DNA from: Hippopus hippopus
Taxonomy: Eukaryota; Mollusca; Bivalvia; Cardiida; Cardiidae
Reading direction: 5' to 3'
Assembly (NCBI GenBank): GCA_946811185.2
Contig: OX328102.1
Span: forward strand, 48,585,619-48,649,618
DNA: 64,000 nt
Shown here: positions 32,588-42,614 of the stretch, piece after piece
How the letters are laid out: each line of letters starts with the position of its first letter
Position numbering within the stretch: the first letter of the stretch is position 1
Notes under the pieces: generated by a model
What the model saw: the letters and a program-made list of their open reading frames with translations, nothing else
Databases searched by the model: none
What the model was told of the DNA's origin: nothing
Program-made: the position numbers and the translations under genes

Positions 32588-32770
32588 GCTCTTTACCTGA
32601 CAGTGAAAAAACGACGAGGAAGCATTTTCAGACGCCAAATAAAGCTTTCATTAATGGAGGATTGTTTTTGAAAGGTTAGAAACATTGTGAGAAAGTAGAA
32701 ATGCTCATTTTCTCCTTTTCTACAGTGTTATCACAATCTATTTCCCTCCAGTTCGCTAAACAATGAAATG
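32588..32770 (-). mobile_element. Family D MITE, partial
   Basis: GCTCTTTACCTGACAGTG at left, stem AACATTGTGAGAAAGTAGAA / TTTTCTCCTTTTCTACAGTG, then lost. It lies just upstream of the protease-like exon on the minus strand and may have displaced the preceding exon. Confidence 0.55.
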
Positions 32771-33177
32771 GCTTGGAAAAGTATATGGAAGAATCAGGTT
32801 TCATAAGTAAATCGTATTTCTTGTACTAGCTCGTCTGCATTTTCGAGGATTTGACAATCCGTAAAAAGTGCTGTTGAAAATATGCCCATTAAATATTTGA
32901 ACGTTAATGGCTTAATAGATGTGTAATATACAACCACGAAATCTCTGTTGAAACAACAGCAAATTTTCTAAAAAAGATTTGTGGTGATCAATTTTCTTAT
33001 TTCATTGTGTTGATGTCTTAATTTTTGTTGCAATAACCAAAAGTCATTCAGGGACTAATTACATATGCGATTTCTCAGACAGAATACTGAATGCTTGACA
33101 TCCGACATTTTAGATAAAATTAAAAACAGATAACATTTCAAAATCTGCAGCAAAAATAAGACAAACTCCACAAACCA
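32771..33177. other. Element interior, nothing recognised
   Basis: No exon-like peptide. The last 40 bp (AAAATCTGCAGCAAAAATAA) may be a decayed piece of the 89-bp unit. Confidence 0.4.
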
Positions 33178-36100
33178 TATGCCCATACAGAAAAAAACGC
33201 GAATCTGCTGCTGGCATGATATTCATTTCGGTATTCAAATCGACATTCGATTTCATACACCATCCGTATGCCTATACAGGAAAAAACGCGAATCTGCTGC
33301 TGACATGATATTCATTTCGATATTCAAATCGACATTCGGTTTCATACACCATCCTTATGCTCATACAAGAAAAAATCCGAATTTGCTGCTAGCATGATAT
33401 TCATTTTGATATTCAAATCGACATTCCATTTCATACACCAACCTGATGCCCATACAGGAAAAAACGCGACTCTACTGCTGGTATGAAATTCATTCCGATA
33501 TTCAAATCGACATTCGATGTCATACACCATCCATATGCCCATACAGGAAAAAACGCGAATCTGCTGCTGGCATGAAATTCATTTCGATATTCAAATCGAC
33601 ATTCGATTTCATACACCATCGAAATGCCTATACAGAAAAAAAACGCGAATCTGCTGGTGGCATGATATTCATTTCGATATTCAAATTCACATTCGACTTC
33701 ATACACCATCCTTATGCCCATACAGAAAAAAACGCGAATCTGCTACTGGCATGAAATTCATTTCGATATTCCAATCGACATTCGATTTCATACACCATCC
33801 ATATGCCCATAGGTAAAAAAACGCGAATCTGCTGCTGGCATGATATTCATTTCGATATTCAAATCGACATTCCATTTCATACACCATCCTTATGCCCATA
33901 CATAAAAAAACGCGAAGCTGCTGCTGGCATGAAATTCATTTCGATATTCAAATCGACATTCGATTTCAGACACCAACCATATGCCCATACATAAAAAAAC
34001 GCGAATCTGCTGCTGGCATGAAATTCATTTCGATATTCAAATCGACATTCGATTTCAGACACCAACCATATGCCTATACAGAAAAAAAACGCGAATCTGC
34101 TGCTGGCATGATATTCATTTCGATATTCAAATTCACATTCGACTTCATACACCATCCTTATGCCCATACAGAAAAAAACGCGAATCTGCTACTGGCATGA
34201 AATTCATTTCGATATTCCAATCGACATTCGATTTCATACACCATCCATATGCCCATAGGTAAAAAAACGCGAATCTGCTGCTGGCATGATATTCATTTCG
34301 ATATTCAAATCGACATTCAACTTCATACACCATCCTTATGCCCATACATAAAAAAACGCGAATCTGCTGCTGGCATGAAATTCATTTCGATATTCAAATC
34401 GACATTCGATTTCAGACACCAACCATATGCCCATACATAAAAAAACGCGAATCTGCTGCTGGCATGAAATTTATTTCGATATTCAAATCGACATTCGATT
34501 TCAGACACCAACCATATGCCCATACAGAAAAAAACGCGAATCTTCTGCTGGCATGAAATTCATTTCGATATTCAAATCGACATTCGATTTCATACACCAA
34601 CCATATACCCATACAGAAAAAAACGCGAATCTGCTGCTGGCACGATATTCATTTCGATATTCAAATCGACATTCAATTTCATACACCATCCATATGCCTA
34701 TACAGGAAAAAACGCGAATCTGCTGCTGGCATGAAATTCATTTCGATATTCAAATCGACATTCGGTTTCATACACCATCCTTATGCCCATACATGAAAAA
34801 ATGCGAATTTGCTGCTAGCATGATATTCTTTTCGATATTCAAATCGACATTCCATTTCATACACCAACCTGATGCACATAAAGCAAAAAACGGGAATCTG
34901 CTGCTGGCATGATATTAATTTCGATATTCAAATCGACATTCCATTTCATACACCATCCTTATGCCCATACATAAAAAAAACGCGAATCTGCTGCTGGCAT
35001 GAAATTCATTTCGATATTCAAATCGACATTCGATTTCATACACCAACCATATGCCCATACAAGAAAAAACGCGAATCTGCTGCTGCCATGATACCCATTT
35101 CGATATTCAAATCGACATTCGATTTCATACACCATCCATATGCCAATACAGAAAAAAACGCGAATCTGCTGCTGGCATGATATTCATTTCGATATTCAAA
35201 TCGACATTCGATTTCATACACCATCCATATGCCCATACAAGAAAAAACGCGAATCTGCTGCTGGCATGATATTCATTTCGATATTCAAATTGACATTCGA
35301 TTTCATACACCATCCTTATGCCCATACATAAAAAAACGCGAATCTCCTGCTGGCATGAAATTCATTTCGATATTCAAATCGACATTCCATTTCATACAGC
35401 ATCCATATGCCCATACATAAAAAAACGCGAATCTGCTGCTGGCATGAAATTCATTTCGATATTCAAATCGACATTCGATTTCATACACCATCCTTATGCC
35501 CATACAAAAAAAAACGCGAATCTGCCGCTGGCATGAAATTCATTTCGATATTCAAATCGACATTCCATTTCATACACCATCCATATGCCCATACATAAAA
35601 AAACGCGAATCTGCTGCTGGCATGATATTCATTTCCATATTCAAATCGACATTCGACTTCATGCACCATCCTTATGCCCATACAAAAAAAAAAGCGAATC
35701 TGCTGCTAGCATGAAATTCATTTCGATATTCAAATCGACATTCGATTTGAGACACCAACCATATGCCCTTACAGAAAAAAACGCGAATCTCTGCTGGCAT
35801 AATATTGATTTTGATATTCAAATCGACATTCCATTTCATACACCATCCATATGCCTATACAGGAAAAAACGCGAATCTACTGCTAGCATGATATTCATTT
35901 CGATATTCAAATCGAGTATCGGTTTCATACACCATCCTTATGCCCATACATGAAAAAATGCGAATTTGGTGCTAGCATGATATTGATTTCGATATTCAAA
36001 TCGACATTCGATTTCATACACTAACGTGATGTACATAAAGGAAAAAACGCGAATCTGCTGCTGGCATGATACTCATTTCGATATTCAAATCGACATTCGA

Positions 36101-36716
36101 TTTCATACACCATCCATATGCCAATACAGGAAAAAACGCGAATCTGCTGCTGGCATGATATTCATTTCGATATTCAAATCGACATTCGGTTTCATACACC
36201 ATCCTTATGCCCATACATGAAAAAATGCGAATTTGCTGCTAGCATGATATTCATTTCGATATTCAAATCGACATTCCATTTCATACACCAACCTGATGCA
36301 CATGAAGGAAAAAACGCGAATCTGCTGCTGGCATGATATTAATTTCGATATTCAAATCGACATTCCATTTCATACACCATCCTTATGCCCATACATAAAA
36401 AAAACGCGAATCTGCTGCTGGCATGAAATTCATTTCGATATTCCAATCGACATTCGATTTCATACACCATCCATATGCCCATACAAGAAAAAACGCGAAT
36501 CTGCTGCTGGCATGTTATTCATTTCGATATTCAAATCGACATTCGATTTCATAGACCATCCTTATGGCCGTACGTAAAAAAACTCGAATCTCCTGCTGGC
36601 ATGAAATTCATTTCGATATTCAAATCGACATTCGATTTCATACAACATCCTTATGCCCATACATAAAAAAACGCTAATCTGCTGCTAGCATGAAATTCAT
36701 TTCGATATTCAAATCG
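33178..36716 (-). repeat. 89-bp tandem array, right arm (~40 units)
   Basis: Mirror image of the left array: ATTTCGATATTCAAATCGAC, ATTCGATTTCATACACCATC, CATATGCCCATACAG, AAAAAAACGCGAATCTGCTG, CTGGCATGAAATTC. Some multi-unit blocks are repeated: the run holding ATTCAAATTCACATTCGACT followed by ATTCCAATCGACATTCGA and CCCATAGGTAAAAAAACG is present at 33625-33840 and again at 34071-34286, 446 bp or five units apart. Overlapping frames of 62-161 codons arise from the periodic sequence and are not genes. Confidence 0.93.
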
Positions 36717-36861
36717 GGATTCATTAATTTTCGTAACTATCCCTTGAGTTTGGAAAAAAAAGCGAATTTACTGCGGCATGAAATTCAACTCATCCGCATA
36801 TTCATTTCGATATTGAATATCGAACTCCGATTATCGAACTTACTGCCAACTTCACACACCC
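36717..36861 (-). repeat. Unique outer terminus, right arm
   Basis: Inverted match to 21407-21551; last bases CAACTTCACACACCC mirror GGGTGTGTGAAGTTG. Confidence 0.85.
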
Positions 36862-36870
36862 CTACTAATA
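36862..36870. repeat. Target-site duplication, right copy
   Basis: CTACTAATA, identical to 21398-21406. Confidence 0.88.
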
Positions 36871-37389
36871 AACAAAACATATCAAAATCGGAACACATGT
36901 CAAAGTATTTCCGTTTCGACTTTGTGTGGAAAGTAGCTAATGACTTGCAAAGAGTGTTGAGCATAATGAACTGACCGCCATGATGAAACTGATATCCTGT
37001 TCAAAATCGCGCTAAATAAACAAAAAGATTTACATCTCTACAGCCAGAAAGAAAAAACGCAGTTAAAACTTCTAGTGTGTAAAATGGTTTAGATATTGGT
37101 CAGCTTTGTAAACATTGGTAAATAATCGATAAATATGGTGTACGGCATAAGGAAACTGAAGGGATTTGTCCTCATTTAAAATCGGAAACGACAACAGGAA
37201 TAGTTTGGAAGGCCTCCAAAGCATGATATGTATTTTCTATCCGTCGTAATCTGAGCAACCTTGCAGCCTTTAGGGGCAACATTTGGCATAAAGATACAAG
37301 AATGATTATAGTTTCATAAAATTAAAGATGAATTGGGTTAAAACTGGCTGAAAACAGGCTGAAAAGGAGTATAGATGTATCTTTAACTT
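36871..37389. other. Intergenic, nothing recognised
   Basis: No exon or repeat recognised in about 0.5 kb of AT-rich DNA. Confidence 0.45.
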
Positions 37390-37590
37390 AACCCTTTCCC
37401 CAAATAATTGCAAGTTTTGACGACCCTGACGGAGAAGACTTTTGAAAACATGAGAAAATAGAAAATGCTCGTAACCAGCATTTTCCTCTTTTCTCACAAT
37501 ATTTTCCAGTTAGTTTTCAGTTATATTAAATTTGTCGGCTACACATGCTTTAATTTTGGACTAGTCCAAGATTTTGTCGTCTGCTAAAGT
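37390..37590 (+). mobile_element. Family D palindromic MITE
   Basis: ACCCTTTCCCCAAATAATTG start, stem ACATGAGAAAATAGAAAATG..CATTTTCCTCTTTTCTCAC, end GATTTTGTCGTCTGCTAAAG. Confidence 0.65.
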
Positions 37591-37660
37591 GCCGCTTATA
37601 TCCTGCCTTCGCGGCAAATAGTGAAGTAACTCGAGAGTGCAGAGCCCGCCAAAAACATGG

Positions 37661-37928
37661 GAATCATGCTCTGTGAAAAGGAGGTACAATGTATCTGTAA
37701 AAAGGTTTTGACCCAGGTCAGCCTGCGCAGTCCGCGCCGGCTGACCGGGGTCAAAACCTTTGTGCTATATATGTATTTTCTGCGTGTCAAAGGGTCATTC
37801 TACTTCCATGATTCAGTCGGTTGTTGAACAAAAGGGATTTTATGGATCTAAAATTATGTAATGACTCGCTTTGGTCCAATACATCACGGAGATGCATTAA
37901 GCACCCTTTTGCCAGAGCGCCACTCATG
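37661..37928 (+). mobile_element. Family A MITE
   Basis: Full length; the stem is extended: GTTTTGACCCAGGTCAGCCT pairs with GGCTGACCGGGGTCAAAAC. Confidence 0.78.
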
Positions 37929-37941
37929 TACTTTATTAATA

Positions 37942-38079
37942 GTACGGTCAAGTGGCAGGAGACTTGGAAACTTGTTCACGGCTGTGGTGAATCATGTCGC
38001 CCCGAGCCGAAGGCGGGGTGGCGACATGATTCACCACAGCCGTGAACAAGTTTCCAAGTCCCCTGCCACCTGACCGTAC
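37942..38079. mobile_element. 138-bp palindromic element, ~60-bp arms
   Basis: GTACGGTCAAGTGGCAGGAG at left and CCCCTGCCACCTGACCGTAC at right begin arms that match in reverse with about two differences, around a loop CCCGAGCCGAAGGCGGGG. No other copy is seen in the window. It sits 14 bp from a family A copy. Both strands have an open frame of similar peptide because the sequence mirrors itself. Confidence 0.85.
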
Positions 38080-38467
38080 AACGCATTTATTATACTGCAA
38101 AGTTTTACCATTCCAACGTGTGTTAGGCAAAATTTGCCTGTCTTTTGGTTTCAAAAATTGAGTACGCTGACGAAGTAGAATTTCCCTTCTGAGTGCCTCA
38201 ATTCAATGAAAACTGACGTCACTGGGAACTGACGTCACTGAAACCTTGGTAAAACGTGCAGTTTGGTGCTTAATCTTGATGTTAATCTTGATCGACGCCT
38301 CCATTTTGGATGTTGTGTTGAAAGTGTATTCATGTATACGGGGCTCCCGAAAGGGAAACTGTTTTTACGTTGGTTTTGCCAGTGTACATGATATATATGT
38401 TCGGGGCAGATTATCCAATCAGATCACGAGAAATTTCTTTGCAGTATAATAAAGTCTTTGGAATCTT
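38080..38467. other. Intergenic, nothing recognised
   Basis: Contains a direct repeat of AACTGACGTCACTG at 38210 and 38227 (palindromic CRE-like TGACGTCA) whose role, if any, is unknown. Confidence 0.4.
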
Positions 38468-38678
38468 AACCGTTAACCTGCTAAATAAGTGAAATGAATT
38501 TTTCAAGCCGATAGTTTAAACACGAATGATACTATTTTAAACTTATTTATTTGGAGAAAAATATCTCCTTATCGGACAGTGTAGATCAAAGATCAGACTG
38601 CACGTTCTGTGCAGTCTGACCTTTGATATATACTGTCCGCAAAAGGTCAGTGCGTCGCGCTTGGCAGCCTAAAGGTTA
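38468..38678 (+). mobile_element. Family C MITE (reference copy)
   Basis: About 210 bp: TTAACCTGCTAAATAAGTGA start, ATATCTCCTTATCGGACAGT, then the hairpin whose halves are GTGTAGATCAAAGATCAGAC and GTCTGACCTTTGATATATAC around TGCACGTTCTGTGCA, then CCGCAAAAGGTCAGTG and a GCAGCCTAAAGGTTAA end. Start and end are inverted TTAACC/GGTTAA. Non-coding. Confidence 0.78.
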
Positions 38679-38951
38679 AATAGAGAGTGATAAGTAAGCA
38701 GAAAGGGCCCAAGTACTGCAAGGTTAAAATCGGTTTGGTTATCAGCCATTTTTCTCCATTTCTATTTTTTTTTTTCCCCTCAAGAGCCTTCTTCTTGGTA
38801 TTGATTTGGTAAAGGAATACTTAAGTAGATTTCTAATCACATCGATGTTTCTTCTGCATTAGACGACATATTATGTGCATTCTGATGCCCATCTACACTG
38901 TTTTCTTTTCAAGGGACGTTAAGCTGCCCTAATCTACATGTATTGATCTAG

Positions 38952-39255
38952 GGCTTAGCCCTGGTAGCACAGTCGGTAACATACAAGAATTAAGAACAGG
39001 TATTCGCTTATTCGAATGCCCAGCTCGGCCATGTCTTTCCAAGGATTTGATGATAGTCAGTGCGACAGGATTCATTCCTCTCTCTGATCATTGTTCGACG
39101 ATAGCTACGTGGAAAAGCAATCAGTGACTTTGAAAGAATAATACTGGTAATATTACTGGTAAAAGAAACTCCAGGAGAACAAGGATATGTGCACTTGCCG
39201 CCATTATATGACTGAAATGATAGTTGAAAACGGCGTTAAACACATACAATCAATC
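38952..39255 (+). mobile_element. SINE (GGTAGCACAGTCGGTAAC head)
   Basis: Box A-like TAGCACAGTCGGTAACATAC, box B region TTCGAATGCCCAGCTCG, body with GGATTCATTCCTCTCTCTGA and ATCAGTGACTTTG, tail GTTGAAAACGGCGTTAAACA followed by a CAATC-type run. Same subfamily as 46424 and 59866. Confidence 0.7.
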
Positions 39256-39639
39256 TATCAATATTCTAGCTAGGTTTTGAACGTCCTATAAGAAGAACAT
39301 CAAAGCATGGTTATGATGGATCTACCTTTATTCACAACATAGATATTGATCTTCATACATCAGATGCATACAACAAAGAATATTGAAACATAGTGTCAAA
39401 GTTTCATGTTGATCGAGTTCAGTCTCGGCCATTTTCAGGGTCATTTTATTAATAGAATGAATAAAAAAATCCATGGTTGATCATTTGTTGCTTCTTTTAC
39501 AATGGGTATATGATAATTTAAAGAACAACCAAAGGGACTAAATGGGAGGCTTCTAGAAATTGATCATTAATAGCTTAGTACGACACTGAGCATGGCCCTC
39601 TACTTCTTAATAAAACAAATGAATGAATGAAAATATAGA

Positions 39640-39901
39640 TGAGCTCCGCTCTGTGAAAAGGGGCTTTAATGCATTTGCAAAAAGTTTCGACCCAGATCAG
39701 CCTGCGCAGTCCGCGCAGGCTGACCTGGGTCGAAACGTTTTGCTATTGTTAAATTTTCTGCATGTCAAAGGACCGTTCTAGCTGTAGTTTTTGTCCGTTT
39801 TTTAGACAAAATGGATTTTTAGGATCCATAATAATATGACTTGCTTTGTATAATGCATCAAGGAAATGCGTTAAACCGCTTTTGCCCGAGTATGACTCAT
39901 A
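39640..39901 (+). mobile_element. Family A MITE (reference copy)
   Basis: Gives the family layout clearly: GCTCTGTGAAAAGGGG, CTTTAATGCATTTGCAAAAA, a long stem (GTTTCGACCCAGATCAGCCT with AGGCTGACCTGGGTCGAAAC around GCGCAGTCCGCGC), TTTTCTGCATGTCAAAGGAC, TTTTTAGGATCCATAATAAT, ATGCATCAAGGAAATGCG, and AACCGCTTTTGCCCGAG-ATGACTC. Outer ends GAGC..GCTC are imperfectly inverted. About 260 bp, no coding capacity; at least 20 copies or fragments occur in this window in both orientations. Confidence 0.82.
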
Positions 39902-39902
39902 T

Positions 39903-39965
39903 GTAAATAAATTATTAGTAAATAAATACATAAATAAATAAATAAATAAAAAGATAATAAATAAA
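39903..39965. repeat. AAATA-rich simple repeat
   Basis: TAAATAAATAAATAAATAAA with flanking degenerate copies; produces the Ile/Phe/Tyr-rich minus-strand frame. Confidence 0.85.
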
Positions 39966-40028
39966 TATGCTAGTGATATGAACTTGTAAATTATTGTGCG
40001 ATATTAAAATGTATACATGTGGTTCTTT

Positions 40029-40256
40029 TAACTCCTTACCAGACGACGAAATTTTAGACTTATCCAAATTGTAAGCATTGGTAGACGAAAAATTAAATAT
40101 GGTTTTAAATGATAGTATTTGTCTTCGAAATGGTAGAAAAACATTGTGGGAAAAGGGGAAAATGCTGGTTACCAGCATTTTCTCCTTTTCCCAAAATGTT
40201 TTCAAAGTGCTTTTTTCCGAAGTGTCGTTAGAAAGTGGAATTGTGTGGTAAAGGAA
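40029..40256 (-). mobile_element. Family D palindromic MITE
   Basis: Stem ACATTGTGGGAAAAGGGGAA / TTCTCCTTTTCCCAAAATGT with centre TGCTGGTTACCAGCA; ends AACTCCTTACCAGACGACGA and TTGTGTGGTAAAGG. Confidence 0.75.
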
Positions 40257-40499
40257 ATAGGCATTTAAAAATCCATTCTAAAGAAATCAGAATCGAAAGA
40301 TATAATTTGCCTTTGATCGTTGGCATGCCCAAATCAACTTCAGTTGCATTCGTGGACGTTAAAGAAGTATATCAAGATCAGATGGAATAAAAAGTGCAGT
40401 CTGATCTTGCTTGAACGCTATCCAACAGCATATGAAATATTTGGACCAAAAGAAATATTACAATACTTACAAATTATTTGCAATGTTAAAATTTTACAA

Positions 40500-40620
40500 A
40501 TTAAAATAAATACATTCCTCATAAAGAGCATTTTCTCCTATTCCCACAATGTTTTCTATCCTTTTAAAGACAGATTTCATCATGCGAGACACTTTTTTTT
40601 TTCATTCTGGTCTGCAAAGG
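40500..40620 (+). mobile_element. Family D fragment (half stem)
   Basis: GAGCATTTTCTCCTATTCCC, ACAATGTTTTCTATCCTTTT only; the first stem half is missing. Confidence 0.5.
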
Positions 40621-40667
40621 CGCTAATATTGACATTCTAAAATTCTATTGATTCTATTAATTCTTAT

Positions 40668-40933
40668 TATGGGCAATGCTCTGTGAAATGGGGGCTTAAT
40701 ACATCTGCAAAAAATATCGGCCCAGTTCAGCCTGCGCAATTCGCGCAGGCTGACCTGGGCCGAAACCTTTTGCTATGGGGGTCAATTTTCTGCATGTCCA
40801 AGGACCATTCTACGTCATGGTTCAGTTAGTTGTGAGACAAAAAGGATTTCATGGATCCATAATTTTGTGATGACTTTCTTGGTACAATGGATCGGGGAGA
40901 TGCATTAAATCCCATTTCCCCAGAACACTCATA
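40668..40933 (+). mobile_element. Family A MITE
   Basis: Core stem ATCGGCCCAGTTCAGCCTGC / GCAGGCTGACCTGGGCCGA, with compensating GCC changes relative to the reference copy. Confidence 0.78.
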
Positions 40934-40939
40934 CATACG

Positions 40940-41500
40940 CCGTGTCAGTTTCATGGTCTTTGTGCTGTGCTAGTAGACATTGCTAGAAACATGTGTCTGG
41001 ACCAAGATATTCCGTCCCACATTGCATTCCCAGAGTGCTTCAGAACTTTAATGTTTGACAGCAAAGAAGATTCCTTCTCATTTACTTCCTCGATTCACTT
41101 AAGAAGCGCCTACAACAGAACTGAAAAATACTCTTACACGCTAGATACAATTACGTTATTTTCACTTGGCAAAACTTCGAATTGGTCACCCTACATGTAT
41201 GAGTAATTCGAAAACGGCCAAAGGGAAAAACTTGCAACTTAGTTACGTTATTATCACGTGTCAACTTGTATATTTCACCTTGTTTGGTCCTACAAGTTCA
41301 CTTCCGGTTTTTGAGCTCGTGAACAATCGTTGCGATTTTTGTTTTGAATGGATGTTTATGTTGAGTGTGCAAAACAACAATCAAGTCGAAAACTCTATAA
41401 CGTAATATTTCTAAAAAAAAACAATAACCACACGAATGACGATATAACAGCGACGTCGGGTAGTTAATGTGATAGAGACGGGCACTTATCTCAAGCAGGT
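40940..41500. other. Intergenic, nothing recognised
   Basis: A 79-codon plus-strand frame (40967-41206) has ordinary composition and a start and stop but no family resemblance or splice context. I leave it unassigned. Confidence 0.35.
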
Positions 41501-41509
41501 AAGAACCAA

Positions 41510-41776
41510 TTTGAGTCATGCTCTGTGAAAAGGGGGTTTAATGCATCTGCAAAAAGTATCGACCCAGGTCAGCCTGCGCAGTCTGCGCAGGCTGACCTTG
41601 GTCGAAACTTTTTGCTATTAGTCAATTTTCTGCATGTCCAGGGACCATTCTACCTTACGATTCAGTCGGCGGTTTGACAAAATGGATTTGATAGATACAT
41701 AATTATGTGACGACTCTCTCGGTATAGATACGTCACGGAGATGCATTTAACCCTCTTTCGCCAGAGCACCGCTCTT
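41510..41776 (+). mobile_element. Family A MITE
   Basis: Close to the reference copy: TATCGACCCAGGTCAGCCTG / CAGGCTGACCTTGGTCGA stem and CCCTCTTTCGCCAGAGCACC end. Confidence 0.8.
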
Positions 41777-41917
41777 TACGATGTGTGATCTTTTTATGAA
41801 ACTGAATCTAAATGTCGTGATCCTGTCATTTAATTTCTCATTTACGTCTCTACATCAGTAAACATGTATACATGTTTACGTAAAACGTTGCATCTCTTTA
41901 TCCTTAGTCGCTTTATT

Positions 41918-42286
41918 TAAAGGTCTAGTAGCGACCAAAAGTAAACAATGCGGCTGTAACACTGCATTTCAATTGAAATCATACCACCGAAAGGTATGGA
42001 AATTTTTCTTAGGATGACAATATATCAGTGTATTTTTGGTCCAAGTGTTAGAAGCTGGTAATAAAAAAAATGCATTTTCAAATCAGGTAAAAAGTAAACA
42101 AAAAATAGAGGGACTTGGCAACTTTTTACGTAGTTTAAATATTCATTCTTCTGCCAGCCACTTACACTTGGACTGACTGTCCAGTAATATTCACAATAAT
42201 GTCCATACTTAAATGGTATGATATAATTTTAAACGCACTTAAACACCAGCATTATTTACAATGGCAGTTACTGGGCCTTTTAAATA
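41918..42286. mobile_element. Family E long-TIR MITE
   Basis: ATTTAAAGGTCTAGTAGCGA start and CAGTTACTGGGCCTTTTAAA end are inverted. Internal mirrored blocks are AAATCATACCACCGAAAGGT and TTAAATGGTATGATATAATT, and TTGGTCCAAGTGTTAGAAGC with CCACTTACACTTGGACTGA. It ends about 70 bp beyond the last exon of the stress-protein gene. Confidence 0.75.
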
Positions 42287-42317
42287 CTTCATACATGTCG
42301 AATGACCAATTAGAAGT

Positions 42318-42323
42318 TTTATT
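42318..42323 (-). promoter_or_regulatory. Polyadenylation signal of the universal stress protein gene
   Basis: AATAAA on the minus strand, 37 bp past the TAA stop. Confidence 0.6.
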
Positions 42324-42359
42324 TACTATAGTATTGGTCTATAGACTTAAAGTTCTCTG

Positions 42360-42611
42360 TTAGTGCTTCTCATGCTTGTCTTTTTCTTGCTTGTCTTTCT
42401 CCTTTTCCTTATGACGACACACCAACACGGGACAGGGTGCATGGTGGACAATATAGTCGCTTACGCTGCCCATGACCGTGCGCCGGAACTTTCCCATCCC
42501 CCTGGTACCCGTCACTATGAACGCCGCCTTGGATTTCTCCGCGTAATCTATCACCGCTTGGCCCGGCTTCACGTCGCTGTCTAGTCCGATGACTTCAAAA
42601 TTTCCGGGTAC
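42360..42611 (-). CDS. Universal stress protein (USP family), last exon
   Basis: Minus-strand exon with acceptor TATCTGTTCTAG and 83 codons before TAA at 42360-42362. It encodes VPGNFEVIGLDSDVKPGQAV, IDYAEKSKAAFIVTGTRG and MGKFRRTVMGSVSDYIVHHA, then PCPVLVCRH and a lysine-rich tail (KEKEKDKQEKDKHEKH). The glycine signature G-x2-G-x9-G-S that contacts ATP phosphates in UspA-type proteins is complete (GTRG..MGS), so this should be the nucleotide-binding class. USP domains are soluble and dimerise; in animals they respond to stress, but the exact role is unknown. The bounds are exon bounds, not a start codon; a GTG at 42572-42570 is internal Val. With the exons at 44934 and 62141 it gives one nearly complete ~140-residue domain. 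Confidence 0.9.
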   Translation of the reverse strand, partial: VPGNFEVIGLDSDVKPGQAVIDYAEKSKAAFIVTGTRGMGKFRRTVMGSVSDYIVHHAPCPVLVCRHKEKEKDKQEKDKHEKH

Positions 42612-42614
42612 CTA

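Larger units (their letters stand above)
21407..36861. mobile_element. 15.5-kb foldback/Mutator-like element with tandem-repeat terminal inverted repeats
   Basis: The outer ~145 bp at each end are near-identical inverted copies: GGGTGTGTGAAGTTGGCAGT inward, through TTCGATAATCGGAGTTCGAT, to AACTCAAGGGATAGTTACGA. Inside them lie head-to-tail arrays of an 89-bp unit in mirror orientation, giving arms of about 3.4 kb (left) and 3.7 kb (right). A perfect 9-bp duplication flanks the whole. Long inverted arms made of tandem repeats with 9-bp duplications are the definition of Drosophila Foldback elements; 9-bp duplications and long arms also fit Mutator-like elements. No recognisable transposase is seen in the 8.3-kb middle, which is mostly nested repeats, so this copy is presumably non-autonomous. 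The alternative, two independent satellite arrays that happen to face each other, does not explain the matching ends and the 9-bp repeat. Confidence 0.85.

Noticed and set aside
33179..36666. Same peptide frames in the right arm, up to 161 codons at 34427
   Set aside because: Mirror copy of the same satellite; length reflects lack of stops in the repeat, not selection on a protein.
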